50,879 bases of DNA from Candidatus Thorarchaeota archaeon (GTDB lineage: Archaea; Asgardarchaeota; Thorarchaeia; Thorarchaeales; Thorarchaeaceae): contig JAEOTX010000051.1 in NCBI GenBank assembly GCA_016839605.1, positions 1 to 50,879 on the forward strand, in the 5' to 3' direction. The position numbers and the translations under genes are program-made. The number at the start of each line of letters is the position of its first letter. The first letter of the stretch is position 1. The notes beneath the pieces were generated by a model. The model did no database searches. It was not told the origin of the DNA and saw only the letters and a program-made list of their open reading frames with translations. Positions 28,647 through 36,928 of this stretch are shown one piece after another.

Positions 28647-29840
28647 TTAGGTAAGTAAATCGAGCAGATGTTGTTCTAGCATTTCAGCTGGCACATCAGA
28701 GAGTCCTATCAGAGTTGTCTGGCCTCTCTGTCCAGCACCAGAGCGTTTTGTGTCTAGAAGTCCATGAGCGTTTAGATCCTGCACCCACTCCCAAATCTGA
28801 GTGTGAGCCCTTGGTTCTTCGTTATACTCCTCACATATCGGATGATACATCTCTTCGAGCTCACCCATTGTGATGTAGGCACCCCGATTCACCTTGAGTT
28901 GTCTTGCGGCTGCTAAAAGAAGAAGCATGTTCTGTCGTGGAAGAGCTGCAAATACTTCCTTCCTCAACTCAGGATGTGTGTCGGCTTTAGCCTTACGAGC
29001 ATAGTCAGGAATCACCTTTCTGGAATCCGTACTATCGGCCTGTTTCCCTGCACGCCACAGGAGTTCGATTGCATAACGAGCATCCCCACGTTCTGAGGCA
29101 ATATCACAGATGAGCTGTAGTGTCTCGTCCATGACTGTATCTTGCTCGAATGCAGTATCTACTCGCCCCTTTAGAATATCATACAGAGCAATGGATGCAT
29201 ATTGATTAAAACGCAGTATGTTTCTTTGAAGTGTGCTTAATGTACTTTGGTCCAAGATGGTTTCATCGAGAGGTATCTTTCTCCCCACTCCGATTACAGA
29301 CAGACGTTGGGGAGCATTCAACTGATCATCCGTTAGCCGAGTCAGGTCGTAGAGAATGTCAGCACCTCGTTGTCTAATGAAATAGTCGAGCTCGTCAAGT
29401 ATCAGTAGAAGGTATCTATCTTCTTCGTCAAGTACCTCGATAACCATCTGGAGGATTTCTTCTGGTGAGTGGCCTCGTCTGGGAAACCTTGGTTTAAACT
29501 CTCTTAGCATCCGCAGATACACAAGGTAGGTGCTTTTGCTTACTCGGCAATTGATATGCAGCTTATGCAATCTTATGCCCCGTCGGGTAGCTGCTTTAAC
29601 CATTTGATCTGCAAAACGCTTAGTCACAGCCGTTTTTCCAGTGCCTACTGGACCCTCGATAATGAACTTCTGACTTGTACGACCGGGGGAGGAGATTAGC
29701 GTCTTGAAACTCTGGGCAAGTGTTCTCAACTCGGGCTCTCGATGTGGAAGAGTTTCAGGAACATAATCGATAGAAAGTAATTGCTCCGCTTTGAATACAC
29801 TCTGCCGACTCAGTTCGTCTTCCACATAGTCATGCGTCAT
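28647..29840 (-). CDS. cdc6: Cdc6/Orc1 replication initiator
   Basis: FIIEGPVGTGKTAVTKRFADQM, LLLILDELDYFIRQ, C-terminal wHTH. Confidence 0.93.
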   Translation of the reverse strand: MTHDYVEDELSRQSVFKAEQLLSIDYVPETLPHREPELRTLAQSFKTLISSPGRTSQKFIIEGPVGTGKTAVTKRFADQMVKAATRRGIRLHKLHINCRVSKSTYLVYLRMLREFKPRFPRRGHSPEEILQMVIEVLDEEDRYLLLILDELDYFIRQRGADILYDLTRLTDDQLNAPQRLSVIGVGRKIPLDETILDQSTLSTLQRNILRFNQYASIALYDILKGRVDTAFEQDTVMDETLQLICDIASERGDARYAIELLWRAGKQADSTDSRKVIPDYARKAKADTHPELRKEVFAALPRQNMLLLLAAARQLKVNRGAYITMGELEEMYHPICEEYNEEPRAHTQIWEWVQDLNAHGLLDTKRSGAGQRGQTTLIGLSDVPAEMLEQHLLDLLT

Positions 29841-30060
29841 GAGGCATCCCGGTCCGAAGTAGAAACAATATAGTAACTTAAAAGAGTTATGCGAATTGTT
29901 CGATTAAATGTATCCGAGGGGTGGTGTTAACCGAAAGTAATAGTGGCGAGCTCGTTACTCAAGATCCATATCATCGTCACTCTGGACTCATTGGGGTCAT
30001 GGCAGTCATCACTCGCCGCTCTCGCTTGGGTCCACTCGTCCTTAAGTCTGACGAAAAGAA

Positions 30061-30166
30061 TGTGCGGCCGCCGGGATTATCTCGACACACGACAGTCGTC
30101 TGCCGATTCGAACCCGGGTTGGAGGCTTGGGAGGCCTCCGTCCTAACCATGCTAGACTACGGCCGC
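30061..30166 (-). tRNA. tRNA-Gly(CCC) with T-arm intron
   Basis: GCGGCCG...CGGCCGC acceptor; anticodon arm GAGGC-CTCCCAA-GCCTC; T-arm CCGGG-TTCGAAT-[30 nt]-CCCGG. CCA not encoded; structural gene is 30063-30166 including the discriminator. Confidence 0.92.
30076..30105 (-). other. tRNA-Gly T-arm intron (about 30 nt)
   Basis: Removing CGGCAGACGACTGTCGTGTGTCGAGATAAT restores a perfect T-arm. Junction is ambiguous by up to about 3 nt because of a shared AAT. Confidence 0.82.
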
Positions 30167-30283
30167 TGAAGAGGTCATCCTTGTGGTGCATGATAAAAGA
30201 CTATCGGCAAATTGAGACTGAAATGCTCCAAGTCAACGCTTATCAAGGACTTGTGGAACAGCCGGCCCTGAGGATTATACATC

Positions 30284-31420
30284 ATGGCCGGTAGCAATCC
30301 ATCAGTCAACTTCTGGCAAGGGAACCAGGCATGTGCAGAGGCCGCAATTGCAGCAGGCTGTAGGTTCTTCGCCGGTTATCCAATCACTCCAGCTTCTGAG
30401 ATAGCAGAAATAATGGCAGAGAATCTTCCAAGGGTCGGAGGAACGTATCTCCAAATGGAGGATGAGATTGGTGCAATATCTGCTGTGATCGGTGCTTCAT
30501 GGGGTGGCGCTCTGTCAATGACCGCAACATCCGGTCCTGGCTTCAGCCTCATGCAGGAGAATATTGGATATGCTATTATGACTGAAACTCCATGTGTCAT
30601 TGTAGATGTCCAACGTGCGGGGCCTAGTACTGGACAGGCAACAAAAGGTGCACAAGGAGATCTTATGCAATCAAGATGGGGCACACATGGAGATGTTGAA
30701 AGCATAGTATTAGCCCCCAACTCAGCACAGGAAACATTCGAGCTCACATTACGTGCCTTTCATCTATCAGAGAAGCTTAGACATCCCGTGATTGTTCTTT
30801 CGGATGAGATTGTGGGACATTCTCGGGAGAAAGTAGTGGTGAACACAAAGGAAGACCTTGTAGTTCAACGAAAATACGCGATGACGGGGAACCCCCCATT
30901 TGCCGGGGTTGATGATGATGGATGGATTAAGATGCCAAGATTTGGCGATGGTCATAACCTGTTAGTCACTGGATCGACACACGACGAATATGGCTATCGA
31001 AAGACCTCGGACCCTGATGTGCATAACAAGTTGATTCGTAGAATTTCAGCCAAAATTCAAGATGAACACACCAATCTCACGGATGTGGTTGTTTCTGGTC
31101 AAGAGTCTGCTGAGTGGGGAATTATATCATATGGTTGTACCTCAAGATCGGTAGAGGAATTAGTTGCTAGGAGTTCAGGTGCTCCTCCGTTGAAATCACT
31201 ACGTTTGAGAACCATATGGCCATTTCCAGACTCTGAGATAATGGAGTTTGCTGAATCAGTTGATCGATTACTGGTACCCGAGCTTAGTCTGGGGCAGCTC
31301 TCCAGAGAGGTCTCAAGAGTGGTTAGTGGCTCTGTAGATGTGGTCCCGCTGACTAAGATCGGCGGAGGGCTGATGATTGAACCAGATGAACTCATAGAGA
31401 GAATAGGATTCGATTCGTGA
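30284..31420 (+). CDS. korA: 2-oxoacid:ferredoxin oxidoreductase alpha subunit
   Basis: FFAGYPITPASEIAEIMAENLP, QMEDEIGAISAVIGASWGG, TSGPGFSLMQENIGYA. Confidence 0.92.
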   Translation: MAGSNPSVNFWQGNQACAEAAIAAGCRFFAGYPITPASEIAEIMAENLPRVGGTYLQMEDEIGAISAVIGASWGGALSMTATSGPGFSLMQENIGYAIMTETPCVIVDVQRAGPSTGQATKGAQGDLMQSRWGTHGDVESIVLAPNSAQETFELTLRAFHLSEKLRHPVIVLSDEIVGHSREKVVVNTKEDLVVQRKYAMTGNPPFAGVDDDGWIKMPRFGDGHNLLVTGSTHDEYGYRKTSDPDVHNKLIRRISAKIQDEHTNLTDVVVSGQESAEWGIISYGCTSRSVEELVARSSGAPPLKSLRLRTIWPFPDSEIMEFAESVDRLLVPELSLGQLSREVSRVVSGSVDVVPLTKIGGGLMIEPDELIERIGFDS

Positions 31421-33156
31421 CATGTGGGAATGATGTGTACCGGGGATATAGGGCCAGGGGGAATTGGGTCCCCAATAATTATCAATATGCTAGATCTCAT
31501 CCAGATGACTATGGGTTGTGAAATGTTAGTTTCTTCGCACCAAGAGCTGTTTATGTACAGATGAAGACTGTGTAATCCCGGATAGATATGGAGAGGGAAA
31601 AGAACCTGTATTGATGAAGTGACGTCTGCATTGTTTATTGTGAAGAAAGGTGTAGAGGTTGAATCGGCATAGATTCGCACATCAGCAGTTCCGATACTCT
31701 GTCCATTATCATCTGTAACATTCAGGCCAATCTCAGCTGTTTCTCCATAATACACCAAATCAAGCATCATATTGACGGAAATGGTCCCATGAACAATGAT
31801 TTCTAGCTCAAGGGGATTTTGGGCTATGTATGAACTGTCAGTTACCTCAATGGATATTGCATGAGGGCCTAATGATGTATTACTTTGGATTGGGAACGTA
31901 ATCTCCGTGGGACTGTTTGCAATAACTGACGCGTTGGTGCCGATCTCGCCAATTGAATCGATGATTTCTATTGGAATCAGCTGGCTCTGTAGCAAGGTGG
32001 AATTGATGCTAATATTCAGGGTGATATTGCTTCCGCGCTTGACTGACCAAGTAACATTCGTTGTGGAAAGATGAACAACGTAAGGTATCACATCAATTGT
32101 GATTGATTCTGACTCGTTTCGATAGAGTGGATTAACAGCTGTAAGATTCAGATTATAAGACCCTGGTTCGACATTGAAAGGTATTGACATGTCATAAAGT
32201 CCGTCACCAAGAATGTTCATTATACCTGAGGAAAAGGATGTGTGCCACTGAATCACACTGTCAGATATTGGCTGACCTTCCACCGTCGTCTGTTCTACTA
32301 ATATGTCTACAGATTCGTTTTGGCTGCCATCTGGTGTCTGACAATGTACCGATGATGGTGCGGATAAAACAGTCAGATTTGAGGCGGCCCTTGTTACTGT
32401 GAGAGGAAAAGATTCTGAGAAGGGCAGGAAGTCCTCTGTCCCATTGCCTGCTACTACCACTGTATAATCGCCTGGAGAACCAGTAGCGTCGGTCCAGTTA
32501 ATCTGAGCTTCTCCATTTGAGGATGTGGTCGTATCAAATTGTAGTATTGAATCAGATGTGGAATTGATGAGTGTGACAGTCACAGGGCTGTTCCTAAATG
32601 GAATAGACTGATTGTGCATACTTACAACTTTGAAGTCAAGAGTGGAATTTGCGTTGAATTCAATGTTCAATGTTGATAATGCAATAACACTAAGATGACC
32701 TCTTGTTATATTCACAATAATGGTATCGCCCCCACCCTGTGAATAGGAGTCGTAAATCTCAACATTGAAAATTACAAATGCTTGCGTGCCATTCATCCCC
32801 GGTGATGTGTCTTCTGGCAGGATGGTATAGGATGAATTGAAATAACGTACATCGGTTGAAGGCGGGATTTCATAGCTATTAGAGAACGCAGGACCTTGGT
32901 CAGTCACTACCGCAAATGACACATAGCACCACCCATCTCCACTGAAATCTGCAATCAACTTAGCAACCATGTTTATTGTCTCACCTACTTCATACACTAG
33001 CTTGTCAGTTTCGAAGTAATGGAATTCGAAATAGAAGGCAGAAACAGGTGCAATCAAACAGAATGTAATACATGTGCAAACGATAACAGCCGCTAGTGTC
33101 CTTTGACTCAAGAAACCCACCAAAACCCGGTCAGTATGTTGCCTAAAAAACAGCAC
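31099..33156 (-). CDS. Large Ig-like surface protein with signal peptide; 3' part antisense to korA
   Basis: N-terminal hydrophobic segment, Asn/Ser/Thr-rich beta-sandwich repeats; about 107 C-terminal codons overlap korA. Confidence 0.7.
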   Translation of the reverse strand: MLFFRQHTDRVLVGFLSQRTLAAVIVCTCITFCLIAPVSAFYFEFHYFETDKLVYEVGETINMVAKLIADFSGDGWCYVSFAVVTDQGPAFSNSYEIPPSTDVRYFNSSYTILPEDTSPGMNGTQAFVIFNVEIYDSYSQGGGDTIIVNITRGHLSVIALSTLNIEFNANSTLDFKVVSMHNQSIPFRNSPVTVTLINSTSDSILQFDTTTSSNGEAQINWTDATGSPGDYTVVVAGNGTEDFLPFSESFPLTVTRAASNLTVLSAPSSVHCQTPDGSQNESVDILVEQTTVEGQPISDSVIQWHTSFSSGIMNILGDGLYDMSIPFNVEPGSYNLNLTAVNPLYRNESESITIDVIPYVVHLSTTNVTWSVKRGSNITLNISINSTLLQSQLIPIEIIDSIGEIGTNASVIANSPTEITFPIQSNTSLGPHAISIEVTDSSYIAQNPLELEIIVHGTISVNMMLDLVYYGETAEIGLNVTDDNGQSIGTADVRIYADSTSTPFFTINNADVTSSIQVLFPLHIYPGLHSLHLYINSSWCEETNISQPIVIWMRSSILIIIGDPIPPGPISPVHIIPTCHESNPILSMSSSGSIISPPPILVSGTTSTEPLTTLETSLESCPRLSSGTSNRSTDSANSIISESGNGHMVLKRSDFNGGAPELLATNSSTDLEVQPYDIIPHSADS

Positions 33157-33228
33157 ACGAATAGAACGACAACTTTAATTCAAGACTTACAGCCAACCAA
33201 GCGCTGAAGAGAAGGAGCGTCTAAGAAG

Positions 33229-33594
33229 ATGGTGATCAGACTAAAGAATGCTACAATTGAGTCAATCGAAGACACTGAAACAAAGAGACTGAAAGTTGTC
33301 AAGGTGATTGCCAAGGAAGAAGGGGCTCGAGTATCATTGGAGCTTCCAGAGGTCCTATGCAGTACAATGAATCCAAGAGATGAAGTCACAGTCATAATTG
33401 ATTCTAAACCAATTGCACGAGGAAACAATGCCAAACTATATGCAGAAGGCAAGGTGTTTCGAATAAGGGATGAGAAGGGGGTTGAGGTGACTGGTACAGT
33501 AGGTGGACTAAGGATGACCCTTGATCTTAGTAGTCCTACAGCCGCTCAACGAAAGACATTCGATCACGACAAATTCTTGATAGCAATTGTCTGA
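33229..33594 (+). CDS. rpoG: RNA polymerase subunit Rpb8/RpoG-like
   Basis: YAEGKVFRIRDEKG, GGLRMTLDL and FDHDKFLIAI align with recalled Rpb8 motifs YGKVYRIEGDE, GGLLMRLQGD and the C-terminal YLLM. Confidence 0.78.
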   Translation: MVIRLKNATIESIEDTETKRLKVVKVIAKEEGARVSLELPEVLCSTMNPRDEVTVIIDSKPIARGNNAKLYAEGKVFRIRDEKGVEVTGTVGGLRMTLDLSSPTAAQRKTFDHDKFLIAIV

Positions 33595-33769
33595 GAGTGT
33601 GGTTGCTGATTCGCACAGAATAGTTTCGGACATCTCTCTTTCTGTCAGTCCGGACTACTAACACCCATTGTAAAGTATTAGGAATTTACTCTGTAGAACA
33701 ACATATCCTGAGGAACGAACTAGAACCCTCCTGAAATCTAGTTAGGACGCAGACCTACGTATTGTTTGG

Positions 33770-34807
33770 GTGTGGTCTTTGATTGATGAAACATTTGAGG
33801 CTATTCAAAACTTGTCTTGGTCTTGCCCCGACTGTTCGGGTCTGGTAACGACCAACCAGGGCTATATAGTATGTGTAGAATGTGGCTTGGTGATTTCTAG
33901 AGAATACGTATCGCCCACCTATCAAATGGGCGAGAAAGTATCTGAAAATGCTCCTGATGCAAGCGTATACGTTTCTCTTGGTAATCGTATGCATATTGTT
34001 GATGGATTGGGAAGCTATATTGGTTTCCACAAGGATAGATATTTCCAAGATGCACAAGGTCAGACTCTCACAGCACGATCTCAAAAGAAGTTCAAGCGGC
34101 TTAAAATGATATACAGTACGCGAATACGGATTGGCAGAAATGAAGCAAAGTACAGAGCTCTCAGAACGCTCAACCATGTTTCAAAACTGCTTATGTTAAA
34201 CGAACAGGTCCGTGATCGTACTGCCTATCTCTACAAGAAAATATCCTCTGAATCTTCAGAGAAGATTAACAACAATATCCTGCTTATTGCCGTATGCCTT
34301 CTAATGGCTGTGAGAGAGTTCAAGGATGGAGCGCCAATAACCTTGGATGAGATAGCTAATACATTCGAGAAGTGCGGTCATCGTGTGAACGTCAGGGCGA
34401 TTGTAAGAGAAGCTCTGAGACTCAAGTCACTAACAGGTGTTGCTCCTGAAATTCGTCGTCCAGATGACTATGTACCAAGAGTCTTGTCTATGTTGATGAA
34501 CAGTGATAAGGTGCTCAAAAAGGTGATAGCTCGTGGATGGGAACCAAAGAAGTATGAGAATGCGCTCAGAGACAAGATCTTTGAAGTTTTAGAGATGATA
34601 CCAGCATCTAAGAGAGGAGGACGAAATCCCTTCATATTCACTGTTTCTGCGGCGTATGCAAGTGATCGTCTAGTTGCAGATGAGCATGGAAAAAGGTCCG
34701 TGCTTACTCAGAAGCTCACTTCAGAGGCCACTGAAGTAGCTGAGTACAGCATTCGTGATCACTTTGGAATGATGAAGAAAGTGATTGCATCAGCTTCTCT
34801 AGCTTAG
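33770..34807 (+). CDS. tfb: Transcription initiation factor TFB
   Basis: N-terminal zinc ribbon CPDC...CVECG; two cyclin-like repeats. Confidence 0.9.
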   Translation: MWSLIDETFEAIQNLSWSCPDCSGLVTTNQGYIVCVECGLVISREYVSPTYQMGEKVSENAPDASVYVSLGNRMHIVDGLGSYIGFHKDRYFQDAQGQTLTARSQKKFKRLKMIYSTRIRIGRNEAKYRALRTLNHVSKLLMLNEQVRDRTAYLYKKISSESSEKINNNILLIAVCLLMAVREFKDGAPITLDEIANTFEKCGHRVNVRAIVREALRLKSLTGVAPEIRRPDDYVPRVLSMLMNSDKVLKKVIARGWEPKKYENALRDKIFEVLEMIPASKRGGRNPFIFTVSAAYASDRLVADEHGKRSVLTQKLTSEATEVAEYSIRDHFGMMKKVIASASLA

Positions 34808-34830
34808 ACGCCTGATGTAACACATTCGGC

Positions 34831-36564
34831 TTGAATCATGCTCCTAAAGATGAGGTCAAGAGAATGCGGGAAGATGTACTCAGAGTAATTAGATGTCCGG
34901 ACATAAGATGCAAAGAGTGTTCCGAGCTGGTTGCTCCAGATTGTTCAAAGCTCTCCTTGCTATTGGAAGAGAAAACTAAGGAGAAGGTGATTATTCTGGA
35001 AGCTTCCAGAAGTCTTCTTCATCTTGGGGGAATTTCAGGTCCTATCCCAACCAGGCCGCCTTGGAAAGGAGAAGGATGGGAATCAATTTACATCGGTAAT
35101 CGAGAAGAGTTCCCGGACAAAGATTGGTGTCCTATAGATGCTTACTTGGTTGGGCCGTATCTTTCGTTTTACTTCTCACTGACGAGTGAAAAGGAGGTTT
35201 TTCACCGGTCGTATCCATTGGTGAGGACTTCACTCGAATATGGACTGTTGCAAAAACTAAGTGAATCAATTGAGAATGAATTTCACGAACAAGCAGCAAA
35301 AAGGACTGACATCTCCGTTCGACTCAAGCAAATAGCAAACAACGTTTCCAGAGATATCCTGACATCGCTGCCTGAGATAAGCAAAACGACTCGTGAGAGA
35401 ATCTCTAGAATTGTAGCAAACAAAACAACTGTTCTGGACTCACTTCTCCCAATTCTTTTGGATGATGATGTGGAAGAGGTGTATATGGACCGTCCAAGGA
35501 AGCCTATCTATTTTGACCATTGTAGGTTAGGAAGATGCATTTCTAAATACGAGCTTCATCAGGATGATGTGCCGCGTTTTGCAACACTCCTACGAGCAGA
35601 GAGTAACCTCCATCTTGATAGAAGAAACCCATCTCTCAAAACCGATCTGAATCTGTTAGATATGAATCTGCGAGTTTCTGCAAGCCTGCCACCACTTAGT
35701 CCTGATGGTCTACACCTAGAAATTCGAAGGGCAAGAAGAAGACCATTCACCATACTGGACTTGATACGTAATGGTACACTACCGACCGAGGCAGCAGCAG
35801 CACTTCTCCTTGCACTGGGCTGCAGGTTTAATATAACCATAACTGGAGGGCCTGGAACCGGCAAGACTACTCTATTGAATGCACTTGACTTGGATAGTCC
35901 GAAAGTGTGGAGGAAGATCTATATCGAAGATGCAATGGAAAGTAGAAATCTTGAGAATCATCACCAAGTTCGCTTCAAGGTCGATCCGGTTGATGAGATA
36001 GATGGACATTTTGACAAATCCATAGAGATCGTCAAAACTCTCCATAGGTCTCCAGACTATGTCATACTTGGTGAGATTCAAACTGCAGAACACAGTCAAG
36101 CACTCTTTCAAGCTATTGCCGCTGGTCTTCGTGCAATGCAGACCTGTCATAGTTATTCCGCAGCTAGTCTTATGTCCCGTTGGACTACAGGACATGCTAT
36201 CGAAAAATCAAGTTTAGCCATGATGGATTTGATTGTGACAATGGTACGTCCAGTGCCTGGAGAGTCGATTAGACGAGTCAGTGAAATTGTTGAGGTGCAA
36301 CGTGCGGTTTCAGAAGGAGTTCTCGAGTTCAATGGACTTAGTACGGTCTACAACTATCATTCATCTCAGGATTTACAATGGGTACCTGACGGAGCGTATC
36401 TTTCGTACGCACGAGAAGCTGGGCATGAAAGCCATATTCAGGCATATAACGGAATAGTTGATTCTCTAACTCGAAGTTTGCAGACCTCAGTAAATGATAC
36501 TCACAGAGATTTGGGAGAAGAGATTTGGTCGCAAACACATCCATTGTGGTCTGCAGGAGTCTGA
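34831..36564 (+). CDS. Type II/IV secretion (TadA/FlaI-like) ATPase
   Basis: ITGGPGTGKTTLLNAL, YIEDAMESRNL, YVILGEIQTAEHSQALFQAIAAG; N-terminal Cys cluster CPDIRCKECSELVAPDC; TTG or ATG 34864 start. Confidence 0.88.
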   Translation: MNHAPKDEVKRMREDVLRVIRCPDIRCKECSELVAPDCSKLSLLLEEKTKEKVIILEASRSLLHLGGISGPIPTRPPWKGEGWESIYIGNREEFPDKDWCPIDAYLVGPYLSFYFSLTSEKEVFHRSYPLVRTSLEYGLLQKLSESIENEFHEQAAKRTDISVRLKQIANNVSRDILTSLPEISKTTRERISRIVANKTTVLDSLLPILLDDDVEEVYMDRPRKPIYFDHCRLGRCISKYELHQDDVPRFATLLRAESNLHLDRRNPSLKTDLNLLDMNLRVSASLPPLSPDGLHLEIRRARRRPFTILDLIRNGTLPTEAAAALLLALGCRFNITITGGPGTGKTTLLNALDLDSPKVWRKIYIEDAMESRNLENHHQVRFKVDPVDEIDGHFDKSIEIVKTLHRSPDYVILGEIQTAEHSQALFQAIAAGLRAMQTCHSYSAASLMSRWTTGHAIEKSSLAMMDLIVTMVRPVPGESIRRVSEIVEVQRAVSEGVLEFNGLSTVYNYHSSQDLQWVPDGAYLSYAREAGHESHIQAYNGIVDSLTRSLQTSVNDTHRDLGEEIWSQTHPLWSAGV

Positions 36565-36638
36565 GTTTGTCTTGTTCGGTCTTGGTTTTGAGGGCAGTTA
36601 AAATACCATTCCATGGACAGCTAATCAGGTGGAATTCT

Positions 36639-36833
36639 ATGCATGACCCGATAAGGGATGAACAGGGCGGCCCACTGGTCGAGGAAAGTCTCTTGCTTGG
36701 CATTGCCGTGGTTACTGTATCAATAGTCATTGCTGTGATATTGCAGGCGACAGGTTGGGCGCAAGATGTAGTAGCAGGACTATTTCAAATCCTTGAAGAT
36801 AGTTGGAGTAGTTTCACAAGTCTATTTCCATAG
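36639..36833 (+). CDS. Flp-like mini-pilin (type III signal peptide candidate)
   Basis: 64 aa MHDPIRDEQGGPLVEESLLLGIAVVTVSIVIAVILQ...; DEQG|GPLVE gives Glu+5 followed by a hydrophobic helix; aggtgg before the start. Confidence 0.68.
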   Translation: MHDPIRDEQGGPLVEESLLLGIAVVTVSIVIAVILQATGWAQDVVAGLFQILEDSWSSFTSLFP

Positions 36834-36928
36834 CAATTTAATGCCACTAGCAGATTATGCCCCGTGATTTGGGAAAGCCTTATTTGTAATCTGGAGTGAG
36901 CACACCCGCTCCGGACTGGTATGCCTTA

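Noticed and set aside
29921-30169. 82-aa and 67-aa plus-strand ORFs upstream of korA
   Set aside because: They overlap the tRNA-Gly gene on the opposite strand and have no protein-like features.
33647-33656. 10-bp palindrome agtccggact between rpoG and tfb
   Set aside because: Short and single; not distinguishable from chance without comparative data.
33755-34177. 140-aa minus-strand ORF
   Set aside because: Antisense to tfb; the tfb frame has clear zinc-ribbon motifs.
36525-36833. 102-aa plus-strand ORF as annotated
   Set aside because: The N-terminal part overlaps the end of the ATPase gene; the internal ATG at 36639 with aggtgg gives a convincing 64-aa Flp-like protein instead.
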